Shown here: piece by piece, positions 24,156-34,135 of the stretch
Numbering within the stretch: position 1 is the first letter of the stretch
How the letters are laid out: each line of letters begins with the position of its first letter
Source of the DNA: Apricaphanius iberus
Lineage: Eukaryota > Chordata > Actinopteri > Cyprinodontiformes > Aphaniidae
DNA: 64,000 nucleotides
Direction: 5' to 3'
NCBI GenBank assembly: GCA_028564705.1
Contig: JAPXFQ010001677.1
Location: 248,001 to 312,000, forward strand
Position numbers and translations under genes: made by a program
The notes under the pieces: generated by a model
Told to the model about the DNA's origin: nothing
What the model saw: the letters and a program-made list of their open reading frames with translations, nothing else
Database searches by the model: none

Positions 24156-26125
24156 TAAGGGCAGACCAGACCACTTGTGTAGTTTTAATATGAAATACTT
24201 TAGTTACAAAATACAGACTTAGAGTTGGACTAACATGGGAGAAGATGGTCTCAGAATAACGTTCTGTCAGTGACAGAAAGGAAAACTGGTTTTGTGGAAA
24301 ACCTGAATTTTCAGACTTGACCAAGCCCTGCATGGCTTACTGTTATGCTGACACATGCCTATAAACTTCTGTGAAAATATGCCGAAAGGAACCAGAGCAT
24401 GATTTTTAATGTCCATCGGAATACTGACAGAATTTTCATGTTTCAAAATCCGCTTTCAGAGCTTTTACGACTCTTGGTTGGGTGTCAGTTTGACAGATCT
24501 CCAAGGTGTTGCTTGCAAACAAGAGTTCTCCTGACTTCCTCACCCTCCCAAGATAAACTGTCCTAAATATATCTTCTCTTTATGAACTTCAATAGGAGCT
24601 GGAGACTTTTCCATCTTGGCTTATTGTTGTATTCTGCACTGACATCCAATTAGGTGCTTTGGAAATTAGTGCCATCACTCAGCGACTTCGTACATGGGAA
24701 TAAAACCAACTGCTGTGAGCTACAAGCTGAAACACAAATATGAAAAAGCTGCAAAAATTCATATACATCCGCTGTAAATACTTGTCCAAAGCACCTCACC
24801 AGTTCGCTAAGCAACAGTAAGGATTGGTTTGCTTTGCCAGGTAAAAAATCTAATAAAATCAATGCTGTGTTGTTGTCACACACCGGGTGGGAGTGAACCT
24901 CATATAAAGACTCAATCACTTTCAAACCACAACTCTACGGTTACGCACATTAAAGAAGGATTGGAAGAGATACTTAACTCTATAAACACATGGGAGAAAC
25001 CGGATCTGGGGCCACAGCGCACCACATTTAAAGCTACATCTCTGTTCGGAGCACGCAGCTACCTTCTGCCATCAGCTCTCTCTGTGCTTCTCACAGGCGC
25101 AAGCACATACTCCCTCCTCCGTCTCTTCCCTTTCTAACACTGACCTTCAACAAAATGAGGAGCAGTCTCAGTGACTACAGAAGGGATTTACATTTAAATA
25201 TAGAAAAATCAACAGCACTCAGGGAAAGGGACGCTGACTTTCCCACACAATTACTTTGAGCTAATCACCATGCACACCTGCCAGCCGTAGCAACTCATTA
25301 GAACTAACCAAGCTCTTGTAAAATTTAGGGCTGCATGACATTAATAAAACAAGCAGAATGTGAATATTATGGTGATGATGCCAGCTATGATTAATCCGCT
25401 TTTTCCTGGAACTTATCTTTCTTTCTTCTCCATCATCACAATGCCACTGTCATTCTCACTGAGCTTCATCATCCTGGCCCCTGAAACCTACATCCGGTGT
25501 GGCCATTAAGGTAAGAAGACCCCATTCATCTGTCCAAACAGATTTTCTGGCATTAGGGCGTAACAGAAGCTATGGCGAGACTCTTCTAAGGGACAGCAGG
25601 AGCTTGAATGTAAGCTTCTATTGTTAAAGCCTCTTTTTGAGAACATGTCTGCTTTCCTGTGTTATAAATCATCAAGTTTTTGTGGTATTTTGTTATCAAC
25701 TTCCGTTAGCGTCGCAGATGTTACTGAGCCAAAGGACCCCACCTACAGTAGCTGCCCCTGTCGGTGCCATTCTCCTATGTTTAGCAATAAAGTATATGCA
25801 TCACACTAGACCTCTAGCTGTAAAAATGTGTGTTAAAATAGTTTCTTCCAGGAATTAGTCAGTGACTAATAGTGTTGTTCTGCCACAGCAGCAGCTGGAA
25901 GCTGAACAGAATAAGGTCCGTCCCCACCATAATGTCTTACATAAATACTAAAACCTAGTTACTTATCTAATATCTTTTGTTTTCTATTAACACACATACA
26001 GAAGGATATAAAAGGTCAAATAAAAATAGAAAACATGAAACCAACAGAAACTCCAGGGATAGAAACCGCAGCTCCACTGCAATCAAAGCATTAGACTAGC
26101 ACTACGCTGTAACCCCTCAGCTGTA
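24156..26125. other. Anonymous non-coding sequence, 2 kb
   Basis: A 102-codon plus frame (24829-25137) and a 91-codon minus frame overlap it, with no recognisable domains. No paired repeats seen. Confidence 0.5.
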
Positions 26126-26855
26126 TGGGGAGCCTAATTCCTCTCCTTCAGGGCAGCCCACGGGTGCCCGGGCTGAAAAAAATAAATAAAATAAAAATAA
26201 ATGAACGGAAGTCAATGGAGCGATAACAGTTATTTTCTGGTCTGCTTTGCCTTACACCCTGAATCAAACATATGCCCTACCTTAATTTAAACAATAACTA
26301 ATACTGTGTTGTGAGTGTGTTTTTCAAGTGACTGACGATTCATTCAGTTGTAAAAATTTGTAATTAAAATAACTACAAATCAGAAGTTGCACATATGATG
26401 TAATGGAGCTTTAGCACTAGCTAGTACTTGAAATACTCACAGACACCTTGGGGAGCCTCTCCTTCATGCTGGCTCTCACTTGACCAACTATTTCTCCCCC
26501 AGCATAGATGCTCCTTCCACATGGCCAGATTTAGAGTGGTTTTCTGCATGTTTAATGATCCTTCCTTCATCCTCTAGGAAGAAGGGGAAGCTCACAAATA
26601 TTACAGTCACCTTCTTCTTCTTCTTCAGTTGTAGTCCACTACGTGTTTTCACACAAAATCGAAAGTAGCTTTTATACCACCGGTCAAAAATGTGTGTTTT
26701 CTAAGTCTTAAAATGTGTCTTTAAAATGTTCAAGACTTGGAACATTTCAAACTGGGTCAGAAAGTAACTTTTATCGCTCCAATGACTAATTGATTTATTT
26801 TCTATTTTGTCAGGAGAACCACGGACCGGATGTAGAAGGGCGTGGACTAACCCTT
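26126..26855. mobile_element. TA-flanked inverted-repeat element, copy 2 (inverted relative to copy 1)
   Basis: It begins TGGGGAGCCTAATTCC after a TA at 26124-26125 and carries GTCAATGGAGCGATAACAGTTATTTTCTGG. Its right end is degraded but keeps AACTTTTATCGCTCCAATGAC and GATGTAGAAGGGCGTGGACT. The middle aligns with the reverse complement of copy 1: CATGCTGGCTCTCACTTG, CCACATGGCCAGATTTAGAG, TTCATCCTCTAGGAAG, TCTTCTTCTTCAGTTGTAGTCC. Many small differences show both copies are old. Confidence 0.7.
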
Positions 26856-26959
26856 GCTTTCCACTGGACGCGTCATGTAACAGACGTGTTTTTTTAATTG
26901 ATTTTCGTGTTTCATCCGTTTTTAATTTTCATACTTTTACATAAACATTTTTATAATTT
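26856..26959. other. Spacer
   Basis: Short AT-rich spacer; nothing recognised. Confidence 0.4.
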
Positions 26960-27130
26960 TCCTAAATTGTTATTTTTTAATCAAATGCTGTTTTCTTTTA
27001 TTGTCTCTCTGTTTTTAATTTTCATACTTTTATCATATATTTGGTTTCTTTACCACCAAATTATGTAAAGCACCTTGAATTGCCTTGTGTTGAAAGCTGC
27101 TATATAAATAAAACGGCCTTACCTTGCCTG
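26960..27130 (+). repeat. L2-type LINE 3' tail
   Basis: AATTATGTAAAGCACCTTGAATTGCC, then GCTGCTATATAAATAAAACGGCC and TTACCTTGCCTG, is the L2-type tail in forward orientation. No ORF remains upstream; the AT-rich part from 26960 may be its 3' UTR. Confidence 0.65.
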
Positions 27131-27341
27131 TTATTTCTTTATTTTACATTTTATTGTATACATTTTTATGACATCTGAGAAGCTTATGTTGGAAACATTA
27201 CTGCAAGGACAGTTGGTTTTCCAATGTCATTACACCAAATCTATTTTTTTTACTTTATTCTCTGACTTAAAATAAACCGAACTGTGAAATTGAAACCAAG
27301 GTACATACAGAAATGGGAATTTGTCGTATGACACTTATATA
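27131..27341. other. Spacer
   Basis: Nothing recognised; it ends with the TA target of the next element (27340-27341). Confidence 0.4.
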
Positions 27342-27368
27342 CACTACCATTCAAAAGTTTGGGGTCAC
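27342..27368 (+). repeat. Left terminal inverted repeat of the Intruder-like element
   Basis: CACTACCATTCAAAAGTTTG, then GGGTCAC (27 bp). It matches the right end (29436-29462, reverse complement) at 26 of 27 positions; the single difference is A against G at the eighth base. Confidence 0.9.
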
Positions 27369-27615
27369 ATTGAAATGCCCTTATTTTTGAAGGAAAAGCA
27401 CTGTACTTTTCAATGAAGATAACTTTAAACTAGTCTTAACTTTAAAGAAACACACGCTATACATTGCTAATGTGGTAAATGACTATTCTAGCTGCAAATG
27501 TCTGGTTTTTGGTGCAATATCTACATAGGTGTATAGAGGCCCATTTCCAGCAACTATCACTCCAGTGTTCTAATGGTACAATGTGTTTGCTCATTGGCTC
27601 AGAAGGCTAATTGAT

Positions 27616-28103
27616 TTTTTTTTTTTTTACGTGTCCTGTCTAGCAGTATGCTACTCAGAATTGGTGTCTGAGTACCAAGTACAAGCCCAACAGTTTTACT
27701 TTCCCAAGCAGAGTATTACAGCTTCGCTGTAGTACGCCACTTGATGTATATGTATGAAAAATCTTTATTAGTGATTACTGTGGGTTCAATTTCCTGACGT
27801 CATGGACATTAAACTGAGACAAGAAGGGAGAAAGGAAGAAGGTGAAGAAAAGAAACCGGAACACAGCAGAGAGCGCGAACCGACGACACAAGACAGGGAG
27901 GCAAACAAAGAACACAAGAAAACATCCCAGTCCTCCACCTCTGCCGGACGGCAGAGAAACAGTAATACAAAACAAAAACAACAAACTGTACAGAACCAAA
28001 CCAATAGTTCGGATCTAGTAGAATAAACTAAGAATTATACATTCACTACAAACAAGCATTGATTAATGAACATAATACAAATGTTTCTGGTAAGCTCCTG
28101 TGA
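27616..28103 (-). mobile_element. 488-bp retroposed insertion inside the Intruder-like leader
   Basis: The 15-mer AGAAGGCTAATTGAT occurs at 27601-27615 and again at 28104-28118, flanking a segment that begins (plus strand) with 13 T residues. The second copy continues with the normal leader of the element (GATTAGAAAACCCTTGTGC). Read on the minus strand the insert therefore ends in poly(A), as expected for LINE-driven retroposition. A minus-strand AATAAA lies at 27764-27769, well upstream of the poly(A). I do not recognise the body: no pol III boxes and no reverse transcriptase motif. A 74-codon Lys/Glu/Gln-rich plus-strand frame (27802-28026) spans much of it and is probably antisense noise. 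It could be a truncated LINE 3' UTR, a SINE of unknown type or a processed transcript. Confidence 0.8.
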
Positions 28104-28256
28104 AGAAGGCTAATTGATGATTAGAAAACCCTTGTGCAATCATGTTCACACATCTGAAAACAGTTTAGCTCGGTACAGAAGCTACAAAACTGACCTTCCT
28201 TTGAGCAGATTGAGTTTCTGGAGCATCACATTTGTGGGGTCAATTAAACGCTCAAA

Positions 28257-29300
28257 ATGGCCAGAAAAAGAGAACTTTCATCTGAAACTCGACAGTCTAT
28301 TCTTGTTCTTAGAAATGAAGGCTATTCCATGCGAGAAATTGCTAAGAAATTGAAGATTTCCTACAACGGTGTGTACTACTCCCTTCAGAGGACAGCACAA
28401 ACAGGCTCTAACCAGAGTAGAAAAAGAAGTGGGAGGCCGCGTTGCACAACTGAGCAAGAAGATAAGTACATTAGAGTCTCTAGTTTGAGAAACAGACGCC
28501 TCACAGGTCCCCAACTGGCATCTTCATTAAATAGTACCCGCAAAACACCAGTGTCAACATCTACAGTGAAGAGGCGGCTGCGGGATTCTGGGCTTCAGGG
28601 CAGAGTGGCAAAGAAAAAGCCATATCTGAGACTGGCCAATAAAAGAAAAAGATTAAGATGGGCAAAAGAACACAGACATTGGACAGAGGAAGACTGGAAA
28701 AAAGTGCTGTGGACGGATGAATCCAAGTTTGAGGTGTTTGGATCACAAAGAAGAACGTTTGTGAGACGCAGAACAACTGAAAAGATGCTGGAAGAATGCC
28801 TGACGCCATCTGTTAAGCATGGTGGAGGTAATGTGATGGTCTGGGGTTGCTTTGGTGCTGGTAAGGTGGGAGATTTGTACAGGGTAAAAGGGATTCTGAA
28901 TAAGGAAGGCTATCACTCCATTTTGCAACGCCATGCCATACCCAGTGGACAGCGCTTGATTGGAGCCAATTTCATCCTACAACAGGACAATGACCCAAAA
29001 CACACCTCGAAATTGTGCAAGAACTATTTAGAGAAGAAGCAGGCAGCTGGTATTCTATCGGTAATGGAGTGGCCAGCGCAGTCACCAGATTTGAACCCCG
29101 TTGAGCTGTTGTGGGAGCAGCTTGACCGTATGGTACGCAAGAAGTGCCCATCCAACCAATCCAAATTGTGGGAGCTGCTTCTAGAAGCGTGGGGTGCAAT
29201 TTCTCCAGATTACCTCAACAAATTAACAGCTAGAATGCCAAAGGTCTGCAATGCTGTAATTGCTGCAAATGGAGGATTCTTTGATGAAAGCAAAGTTTGA
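28257..29300 (+). CDS. Tc1/mariner (Intruder-like, DD38E) transposase, 347 aa
   Basis: The product binds the inverted ends of its own element and cuts and pastes the DNA into TA sites, acting in the nucleus. The N-terminal part (about residues 1-115) is a paired-like pair of helix-turn-helix units; RELSSETRQSILVLRNEGYS and MREIAKKLKISYNGV form the first. A GRP-type motif (RKRSGRPR, 55-62) links it to the second. The catalytic core shows WTDES (Asp154), LQQDNDPKHTS (Asp244) and SPDLNPVELLW (Glu283). Thirty-eight residues separate Asp244 and Glu283, against 34 in classical Tc1, which points to the DD38E Intruder group. A glycine-rich GGGNVMVWGCF segment (189-199) lies between. The start ATG (28257) has a good context (AAAATGG) and is where fish Tc1 proteins start. 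Length is normal, with no frameshift or stop. An AATAAA follows the stop at about 29321. The retroposed insertion upstream lies in the leader and could affect expression. Confidence 0.93.
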   Translation: MARKRELSSETRQSILVLRNEGYSMREIAKKLKISYNGVYYSLQRTAQTGSNQSRKRSGRPRCTTEQEDKYIRVSSLRNRRLTGPQLASSLNSTRKTPVSTSTVKRRLRDSGLQGRVAKKKPYLRLANKRKRLRWAKEHRHWTEEDWKKVLWTDESKFEVFGSQRRTFVRRRTTEKMLEECLTPSVKHGGGNVMVWGCFGAGKVGDLYRVKGILNKEGYHSILQRHAIPSGQRLIGANFILQQDNDPKHTSKLCKNYLEKKQAAGILSVMEWPAQSPDLNPVELLWEQLDRMVRKKCPSNQSKLWELLLEAWGAISPDYLNKLTARMPKVCNAVIAANGGFFDESKV

Positions 29301-29435
29301 TGTAAAAACAATCTTATTTCAAATAAAAATCATTATTTCTAACCTTGTCAATGTCTTGACTCTATTTTTTATTCATTTCACAATGTATGGTGGTGAATAA
29401 GTGTGACTTTTCATGGAAAACACAAAATTGTTTGG

Positions 29436-29462
29436 GTGACCCCAAACTTTTGAACGGTAGTG
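29436..29462 (-). repeat. Right terminal inverted repeat of the Intruder-like element
   Basis: It reads GTGACCCCAAACTTTTGAAC, then GGTAGTG, followed by TA. It is the reverse complement of the left end with one mismatch. Confidence 0.9.
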
Positions 29463-29906
29463 TATATTATATATTATCACCATACAAACAGGCTTTATAT
29501 TGCAGACTTTTACATTTTAATAACAACTGTGAATCACTATACTGTGCAGCTCTAGTAAAGGTAAGACCTGGCGTAAAGATCCTGGAGGCGTCAAAGCTGA
29601 CAGTCACCCTAGATGACACGGCAGTTATTATATAATCATCCAACTCAACCCATGACCTTTAAATCGTCCAGCCAAGTTCATTCAGTGTCACTGACAGCGT
29701 GAAACTTTGTGCCCTCATTCCTGTCTGCATTGCTTGTATTTTCTATTTGTGTGCAATCATTGACTCCACATCCTCCATCAGCCTTCAGGAGTTTTATTTT
29801 CCCACACGGCTCCCTTCCGTCTCTGCTTTGGTAGGTATTCTCGCCAAATCCCAGGTGGAAGAGCCGCCGCACAGAATGTCAAACGTGAAGAAAAGCGTTA
29901 GAGGGG
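29463..29906. other. Anonymous non-coding sequence
   Basis: Nothing recognised; overlapping frames of about 80 codons have no known content. Confidence 0.5.
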
Positions 29907-29944
29907 TCTCAAAGAAATTTCAATCGATTGAAATTTCCTTGAGA
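29907..29944. repeat. 38-bp near-perfect palindrome
   Basis: TCTCAAAGAAATTTCAATC is followed directly by its reverse complement GATTGAAATTTCCTTGAGA. The central 24 bp (GAAATTTCAATC/GATTGAAATTTC) are perfect, and only one pair in the arms (A against C) fails. There is no loop. The flanking sequence ATAACCATGACTTGGATGAATGAGAAT looks like a 3' part of a fish retroelement, but I cannot assign it. Confidence 0.9.
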
Positions 29945-31370
29945 TAACCATGACTTGGATGAATGAGAATATTCACAGGCTTATGTTAGAGGGGTCAGTC
30001 TGGGGAAGGGACTGTCCTTCAGTTTCACTTCGTTCAACAGAGTCTTCATCCACTTTAACCACTGCAGCTCTGAGTGTGATGGTGTGGCGGTTGAAGGCAT
30101 CTTCTGCTCAGCAACTTCTAAGGGTGGTTTACTATCACGAGGCAGCACACACTTAATAATTTGGTATTCCTGATAAGGCCAAAAGGCAAGGGATGCGGGC
30201 TTCAAAACATAAAGTAGCGTGTGCTTATGACTAAGCCAATTTATGAAGAGACAGCAGAACTAATAGAAATAGAGTAAAAGTTCTCACTGCCCTTTGTCTA
30301 AAATACGTTTTAGAATCAGATGGGGTTGATTTCTAACTTTCTGGCTCAACAAATCAACCCCCCCCCCCACACACACACACACACACCCTGGCTCTGTGCT
30401 GCATCCATATTAATATTCATTAGATCATCTCAAATTTCATACTGCAATTCATTACACCCAACCATGTTGTTACTCAAGGTGACTGCAGAGGGAAGTGCAA
30501 ACATAAATTTGAGAATAATGTCTGCAGAGACCATTCTTTCAACCTTCTGCCACAATGTTGGTCTAAATGAAATTTTATCTGCTCTATTAGCTTGTGGTGG
30601 TAAACACTATGCTTCATATTTAATGCATCCCTAACCTTTACACAGAGAAGCTGTACATTTCAAGAAACAGCTCCACAGATACCATGGAAAATATTTCCCT
30701 CCTACGCATTCTAATTATGATTTGTCTGTCATTAGCAGGCTCACTATTAGATGACATTTTCTGTCTTCTATTACAGTTATTTTCCTGCTCTCTCCTGTAA
30801 TGGCTTCAGCTTTTTCTCCAAGACACCTTAAAAACTGTTGTCTCAGTGAGTCGGATTGTCTCCAGGAACAACGGGAAAGCTGACGCATTCAGACTGGATG
30901 CTGTGTGATGCACATTATTATCCATGTCTCTGGGCTTATTTTCATAAAAAAAATCAGGAGACACCAAAATGAAAAGATCTGGGATCAGTGTTTGTGTAAT
31001 GTGGTCATGTCAGCTCATCTTTAAGCTGTTTTATACATTCCTGGTGTGTATCCAGATGTGGGTGCATTCTTCGCTCCAGGCAGGGCAAAAATGATAGCGA
31101 GGCTTCAGATTTTGATCCAGAGAAGACAAGATGACATGTGTCACCCTGGGAATCAGAGCTGGCACTTTTCCACAACTGTTCCATCCCTACCTCTTCTTTT
31201 ATATCCCACATTGTGGTTAAGTTAACACATTGTATCCAATATGCTCTTATTTCAGCTTCCCTTGCAGTTTTTATGAGGCTTAAACTTTTTCACAGTTTCT
31301 CAAAGTAAAACAAAAACTTTATTGCATTTGACCGGGATTTTATAAGCTTTATAAGCATAATATACAGTAT
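29945..31370. other. Anonymous sequence with a microsatellite
   Basis: A run of 11 C followed by (AC)n occupies 30358-30387. Otherwise no gene or repeat end recognised. Confidence 0.5.
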
Positions 31371-31700
31371 TAGGGCTGGACGATAATTCAATAACAATAT
31401 ATAGAGAGCGATAAATGCACCTGTAATGGATCACAAGCCAGTGATTTCTTGTGCCAGTCCCATTTTCTGGAAAAATGCAGAGGGTTGATGCAGAGGGTTG
31501 ATGAAAAGATGATTCGCTGTTGAAGATGAAGGGAAAAGTCGTAAGAGGATTGATCCATCAGTCAATAAACGTGTGGAGCGGTAGAAAATAAAAGGGTTGA
31601 AAAAAGTTCAATAAAAAAAGGTTCACCATAGCCTATTGGGTAGCTTATTGCTATAATCTTTACTTTGCACAACACACCTGGGCCGCGCTGCTCACAACAC
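31371..31700. repeat. hAT-like element fragment
   Basis: It starts TAGGGCTGGACGATAATTCAATAAC, the hAT MITE start, and continues with a body that includes GATGATTCGCTGTTGAAGATG and GATCCATCAGTCAATAAACG, which I associate with a long teleost hAT family. It contains a tandem duplication of TGCAGAGGGTTGA at 31477-31503. The right end was not found, so the boundary is approximate. Confidence 0.5.
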
Positions 31701-32023
31701 CTGCAGGTTTAAAAATGTTCATTCGGTTCTCCACCACATCCTGAGAAACAAAATGCTATCAAAAACACAAATGGGCGGGGGAAGAGCTGGCTTCAGCAGG
31801 CAACCTCTGGACTGGGCTCCAATGTTTTCCCCACCCACTGATAAGCAGCTTGTTAGCTTTAGCTACAGCAGCTGTACTGAATTAAAATCAGCTTTATTTG
31901 CCCTGTGTTTGCACAAAAACTAAACCAGATGTCTGAGCCATGAAACAAAAAAAATATTATTTAAATTAACAGCATAATCAAGATGTTTTATGATCAATAC
32001 CATAAGGGTTAGTATTGAAATAC
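31701..32023. other. Anonymous non-coding sequence
   Basis: May be further hAT interior; nothing firm. Confidence 0.35.
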
Positions 32024-32078
32024 TGTGGCTCAGTATGTAGAGTAGTTTTCTTGTCATTGGAGGGTTATATATTATATA
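32024..32078 (+). repeat. SINE-like head fragment
   Basis: ACTGTGGCTCAGTATGTAGAGTAG has an A-box-like TGGCTCAGTATG and continues TCTTGTCATTGGAGGGTTAT, the usual head of the same repeat type as 22245-22410. It breaks off in AT repeats. Confidence 0.45.
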
Positions 32079-32639
32079 TTTTTAATATACCGCTGTACCG
32101 GTGAATAGCTCAGACCACTTCCGGAACGTTTAATGTGGGGAAGTGTTTCAGCCAGGATTGATTTCACTGCTACACGCTCTTCACCACAGTGTGAAAAGTA
32201 AAGTTTTTAACCAAGTACAGCTGCTGGCAGGACCTACCAGAGGAAAGCACACAATGCTGAGGAAGTCATTCCAAAAAGAGGAGTCACGTTTGTAGTTTAG
32301 AAGTTTATCGGCTTTAAAAGGTCAGACGAGAACTGAACAGCATATCTTTTATAAGCGCCGTCTGTAGGTACACGTGGTCAACGGCGGCAAAACCAGCAGG
32401 AAGAAATAAAAAAAAGCGGTAAATATGTTTTACATACCATCTACGATAGTTCTGTCATCTTTTTTTCTGTTATCTAAATATTAACCAGCTAATAATCTCC
32501 TACGGTCATCATATTCATTTTACTTCTTCTTTGGCAATATCCAGTCTGAGTCTATACTCTGTACTACTCTACTATTCTTCAGTACTACATGCAAAGCCAT
32601 TAAAATATGCTATTTGCTACTGGGTCAATGTGAGGTTAA
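32079..32639. other. Anonymous sequence, possibly the interior of the next element
   Basis: Nothing recognised with confidence; copy 3 of the TA-flanked family may begin somewhere here. Confidence 0.35.
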
Positions 32640-32881
32640 AAAACAAGTTCTCACTCCACCGACTGCTTTACCCCCGACATAGCTGCTACTTTACACATTT
32701 TTCAAAAATCTGCGTTTTCTCGGCATCAAAATTAGTTTAATTAGACATCATATATTCCATTCACGCCGCATTTCAAACTGGATCAGAAAATAACTTTTAT
32801 CGCTCCATTGACTCTCATTCATTTTTTTTGCATTTGGTGACCCATGGACAGGAAGTAGAAGGGCGTGACTTAAGCTCCCCA
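32640..32881. mobile_element. TA-flanked inverted-repeat element, copy 3 (partial, inverted relative to copy 1)
   Basis: CACTCCACCGACTGCTTTACCCCCGACATAGCTGCTACTTT is the reverse complement of the interior of copy 1 (about 23775-23815) with few changes. The right end is AACTTTTATCGCTCCATTGAC, GAAGTAGAAGGGCGTGACTT and AAGCTCCCCA. The left end is not identifiable, so the copy is truncated or decayed on that side. Confidence 0.7.
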
Positions 32882-33120
32882 CATTGGTCACATGACTACT
32901 TCTTGAGCGATACACACAGAGACACAAGATTTCACTCTATGAGCTATATACATGCACCAACACATCAGTGCTGCTCTATCCATTACTAAGGTTTACCTTA
33001 GGGGGTAAACTTTTATTTAACTAACTTGTTTAGATGTATTTTAAGCTTTCAATTATGAATAATAAGGGTTGTGTCATTTTGATTGGGAGGTCTCAGATGA
33101 AGCATCAGCGCTAGTGCTGG

Positions 33121-33167
33121 TGGCTAGCGCTGATGGCTAGCGCTGATGGCTAGCGCTGATGGCTAGC
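33121..33167 (+). repeat. 13-bp tandem repeat (about 3.6 units)
   Basis: TGGCTAGCGCTGA is repeated exactly three times (33121-33159), followed by a partial unit TGGCTAGC. A degenerate unit precedes it. Each unit contains the palindrome GCTAGC and AGCGCT, so the array is rich in short hairpins. Confidence 0.95.
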
Positions 33168-33406
33168 TTCACTCCAGGAAGGCTGCAGCCTCAGACTTAA
33201 GTTCATTCTCAGGCATTTTGTTTCTCTGAACTTGACCATCAGTTGCCTCTGCAATTTTTATTCATGTTTGGATGTTATTTATGCACATCTTGGTCAATGA
33301 CGGTTTGCAGTGATATTGATTGCACTAACAAACCGACCAAGAGGTCTCTGCTCCATTTTTTTTCTGTAAAATTAAGTAAATGTGTATTTCTGCTATTCAT
33401 TTAAGA
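33168..33406. other. Spacer
   Basis: Nothing recognised. Confidence 0.4.
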
Positions 33407-33500
33407 CAGGGATGTCCAAAGTGCGGCCCAGAGGCCATTTACGGCCCTCGGACTGATTTTGCACGGCCTTTTATCACCATTTATGATTGATGCAGATGGA
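33407..33500. repeat. hAT (Charlie-like) end fragment
   Basis: CAGGGATGTCCAAAGTGCGGCCCAGAGGCC, then GCGGACTGATTTTGC-like sequence, matches the CAGGGATGTCCAAACTGCGGCCC end of a common vertebrate hAT MITE. No partner end found. Confidence 0.55.
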
Positions 33501-33835
33501 GGCTTTCTTGTATAAGGGCATAATTTTGTTAACAAATTAAGAGGATTAAAAAAATTATCCATGGCACAACATTTATTATTCATCTTTTAATCATCACATT
33601 TTTTTGTTTTGTTTTTAATTTCATTGTGTAAATGACTAATGCAACAGCAGACATAGACGCACAGAGCCGGCCCTGGCCTGCAAGGTGCCGTAAAAAAGTA
33701 TTTTTGTAACCCCTACCGGGTTAATACCGGAATTGAAACAATATAATTCAGTAACTGTCTTTCGTTGCAATAAATATTTATTTCTACTAAACTGAATAGT
33801 ACAGACTATAAATGGAACCAGTGTTTCCCTTACAT
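33501..33835. other. Anonymous sequence
   Basis: Poly-T and AT-rich; may be hAT interior or the tail of the following repeat. Confidence 0.35.
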
Positions 33836-34135
33836 AAATCATCATGGGCATTGCGCTCCCACTGCCAACCACAGGACGGCCATGCACTCATCCTGTCCTG
33901 AGGAGTGAGCAGGCCCTTCTTTCCACCCAATGGGCGGAGTTTCCCCGGCTGGACATAGCACGTGGACGTCTCCCCTGGGCCATCCAGGAGGGGGCAGTGT
34001 ACAGCCCAGGACTGGTGCATGTTTTGTGGGAGTGGCTCACATTAGCTAACACAAGGTAATACAGGGAGAACATCTCCACACAGAAAGGCCCGTTCGCCAA
34101 CCCCACTCAGGATGTGGGTGCTGATGATGTAGAGG
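33836..34135 (-). repeat. Composite repeat body, reverse copy
   Basis: The reverse complement of this segment follows the copy at 36780-37120 block by block: CAGCACCCACATCCTGAGTGGGGTTGGC, GGGCCTTTCTGTGTGGAG, CTAATGTGAGCCACTCCCAC, CTGGGCTGTACACTGCCCCC, GTCCAGCCGGGGAAACTCCG, GGGCCTGCTCACTCCTCAGG and GCAATGCCCATGA. The tRNA-like head seen in the forward copy is absent here. Confidence 0.8.

Larger units (their letters stand above)
27342..29462 (+). mobile_element. Tc1/mariner transposon, Intruder-like (DD38E), with intact transposase
   Basis: A complete cut-and-paste element: TA target duplications at 27340-27341 and 29463-29464, inverted ends, a long leader, one intact transposase gene on the plus strand and a short 3' region. 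It measures 2121 bp; removing the nested insertion and one copy of its 15-bp duplication leaves 1618 bp, a normal size for the group. The 38-residue spacing between the second and third catalytic acids fits the DD38E (Intruder) sibling of Tc1, which is known from fish and amphibians. Apart from the nested insertion it looks young: matching ends, no frameshift and no stop. Confidence 0.9.

Noticed and set aside
24829..25137. 102-codon open frame as a possible gene
   Set aside because: No domain, no repeat relation and no splice context; length within the chance range for this composition.
27802..28026. 74-codon charged plus-strand protein within the retroposed insert
   Set aside because: It lies antisense to the inferred transcript direction (poly(A) on the minus strand) and has no known relative; more likely chance.
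33120..33170. CRISPR-like array
   Set aside because: The units are directly adjacent 13-mers without spacers in an animal genome; a simple tandem repeat.
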